DNA from: Actinomycetospora lutea
Lineage (GTDB): Bacteria; Actinomycetota; Actinomycetes; Mycobacteriales; Pseudonocardiaceae
Assembly (NCBI RefSeq): GCF_028737205.1
Contig: NZ_JAQZAL010000007.1
Location: 150,193 to 214,192, forward strand
Length of the DNA: 64,000 nt
Direction: 5' to 3'
The position numbers were made by a program, and so were the translations under genes. Below, piece by piece: positions 63,489-64,000 of the stretch. A model generated the notes under the pieces. The model did no database searches. It was not told the DNA's origin and worked only from the letters and a program-made list of their open reading frames with translations. Position 1 is the stretch's first letter. Each line of letters starts with the position of its first letter.

Positions 63489-64000
63489 GACGCGACCTTC
63501 TCCGGTGCGGGCCCGGCCGCGGTGCCCGCGTGGGCGTCGACCAACCCGGCGGCCACCGCGTTGCGCGGGCCCTCCGTGCCGTGCACGTTGCCGATGCCGC
63601 ACACCACGCCGTGCGGCGCGAGCGCGTCGGCCACCATGCCCGGGATCTCGAAGTCCAGCGCCGACCCGCCCAGCAGGACCACCGAGCCGAGCAGCCGCAG
63701 CGACCCCTGCGGTGCCACCTGCACCAGCGCCCGCAGCGCGTTGACGACGAACACCCGCCGCTTGGCCTCGCGCCGGACCCGCCGGACCTCCTCCAGCGAG
63801 CCGCGCACGGGCACCGGCGCGAGCCCGTCGGGGGTCACGGTGACGACCTTGGCGAACACGTGCGGGGACAGCGGCTCGGTGAAGAACTGCACCGTGCCGT
63901 CCTCGTGGCGCACGTGGAAGAAGCTCTCGACCTTCGCCAGCGGGTGGCGCTTGACCGACTCCGCGGCCTCGCGGTCCTCCAGGCCCAGCTCGGAGTCGAT
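63485..64000 (-). CDS. ddrA: Diol/glycerol dehydratase reactivase, large subunit, C-terminal part (gene runs off the window)
   Basis: Last 171 residues seen, in frame to the window edge. VVLLGGSALDFEIPGMVADAL and GNVHGTEGPRNAVAAGL are the ATPase-fold signatures of DdrA/PduG. The dehydratase subunit genes are expected just beyond 64000. Confidence 0.92.
   Translation of the reverse strand: MDSELGLEDREAAESVKRHPLAKVESFFHVRHEDGTVQFFTEPLSPHVFAKVVTVTPDGLAPVPVRGSLEEVRRVRREAKRRVFVVNALRALVQVAPQGSLRLLGSVVLLGGSALDFEIPGMVADALAPHGVVCGIGNVHGTEGPRNAVAAGLVDAHAGTAAGPAPEKVAS

Overview
The window is 64 kb of very GC-rich DNA. It has frequent GTG starts, many 4-base ATGA/GTGA gene overlaps, ClpC, methylmalonyl-CoA mutase with MeaB, a SigF/SigB-type sigma factor and many actinobacterial DUF families. 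Together these point to a high-GC actinomycete, most likely Pseudonocardia or a close relative; the genus is an inference. No rRNA, tRNA, CRISPR array, integrase or transposase was seen. Coding density is high, and no stretch longer than 300 bases lacks a gene or gene remnant.

Left part (1-7.1 kb): the 3' end of clpC, a DUF1918 gene, a collagen-like/Gly-Ser surface protein, and a response regulator - histidine kinase - LiaF-like operon. The centre of interest is 7.1-19.8 kb. A minus-strand operon (GntR, MFS transporter, fused selenoprotein, thioredoxin-reductase-like flavoprotein, second selenoprotein, two further related proteins) faces a plus-strand acyl-CoA operon (NDP-forming acyl-CoA synthetase, enoyl-CoA hydratase, two acyl-CoA dehydrogenases, a broken crotonase). 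Two genes there carry an in-frame UGA in a U-G-S-C motif. Each UGA is followed at 18-19 nt by a hairpin with a G at the start of the loop, as expected of bacterial SECIS elements. A standard gene caller would break both genes. The layout suggests uptake of an organic acid, a Sec/thiol redox step recharged by the reductase, and beta-oxidation-like degradation.

Middle (19.8-44.6 kb): a LuxR/O-methyltransferase segment flanked by a duplicated gene 3' end; the mutA-mutB-meaB propionate operon; an XRE/cupin - flavoprotein - methyltransferase cassette; an acyl-CoA ligase; a scar of two gene ends; an ABC exporter/LolA-like operon divergent from a second two-component system; an EamA exporter with an Lrp regulator; a GT4 glycosyltransferase; and a metallo-beta-lactamase-fold protein with altered metal ligands.

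Right (44.8-64 kb): pcaH-pcaG-pobA for 4-hydroxybenzoate/protocatechuate breakdown with a divergent IclR regulator; an envelope/stress group (two Rieske proteins, fatty-acid desaturase, DUF1206, YrhK, FUSC, SigF-type sigma factor); an alpha/beta hydrolase; a frameshifted CocE-type hydrolase; a Tat-exported phosphatase; a patatin; and the start of a B12 diol dehydratase reactivase operon that runs off the window.

Several families of long intergenic palindromes recur. One is a 40-bp GTGAGCGA...CTATAG...TCGCTCAC element present three times, with the upstream gene's stop codon inside it each time. Another is a 72-bp multi-hairpin element present twice, once intergenic and once as an apparent in-frame 24-codon insertion in the acyl-CoA synthetase gene.
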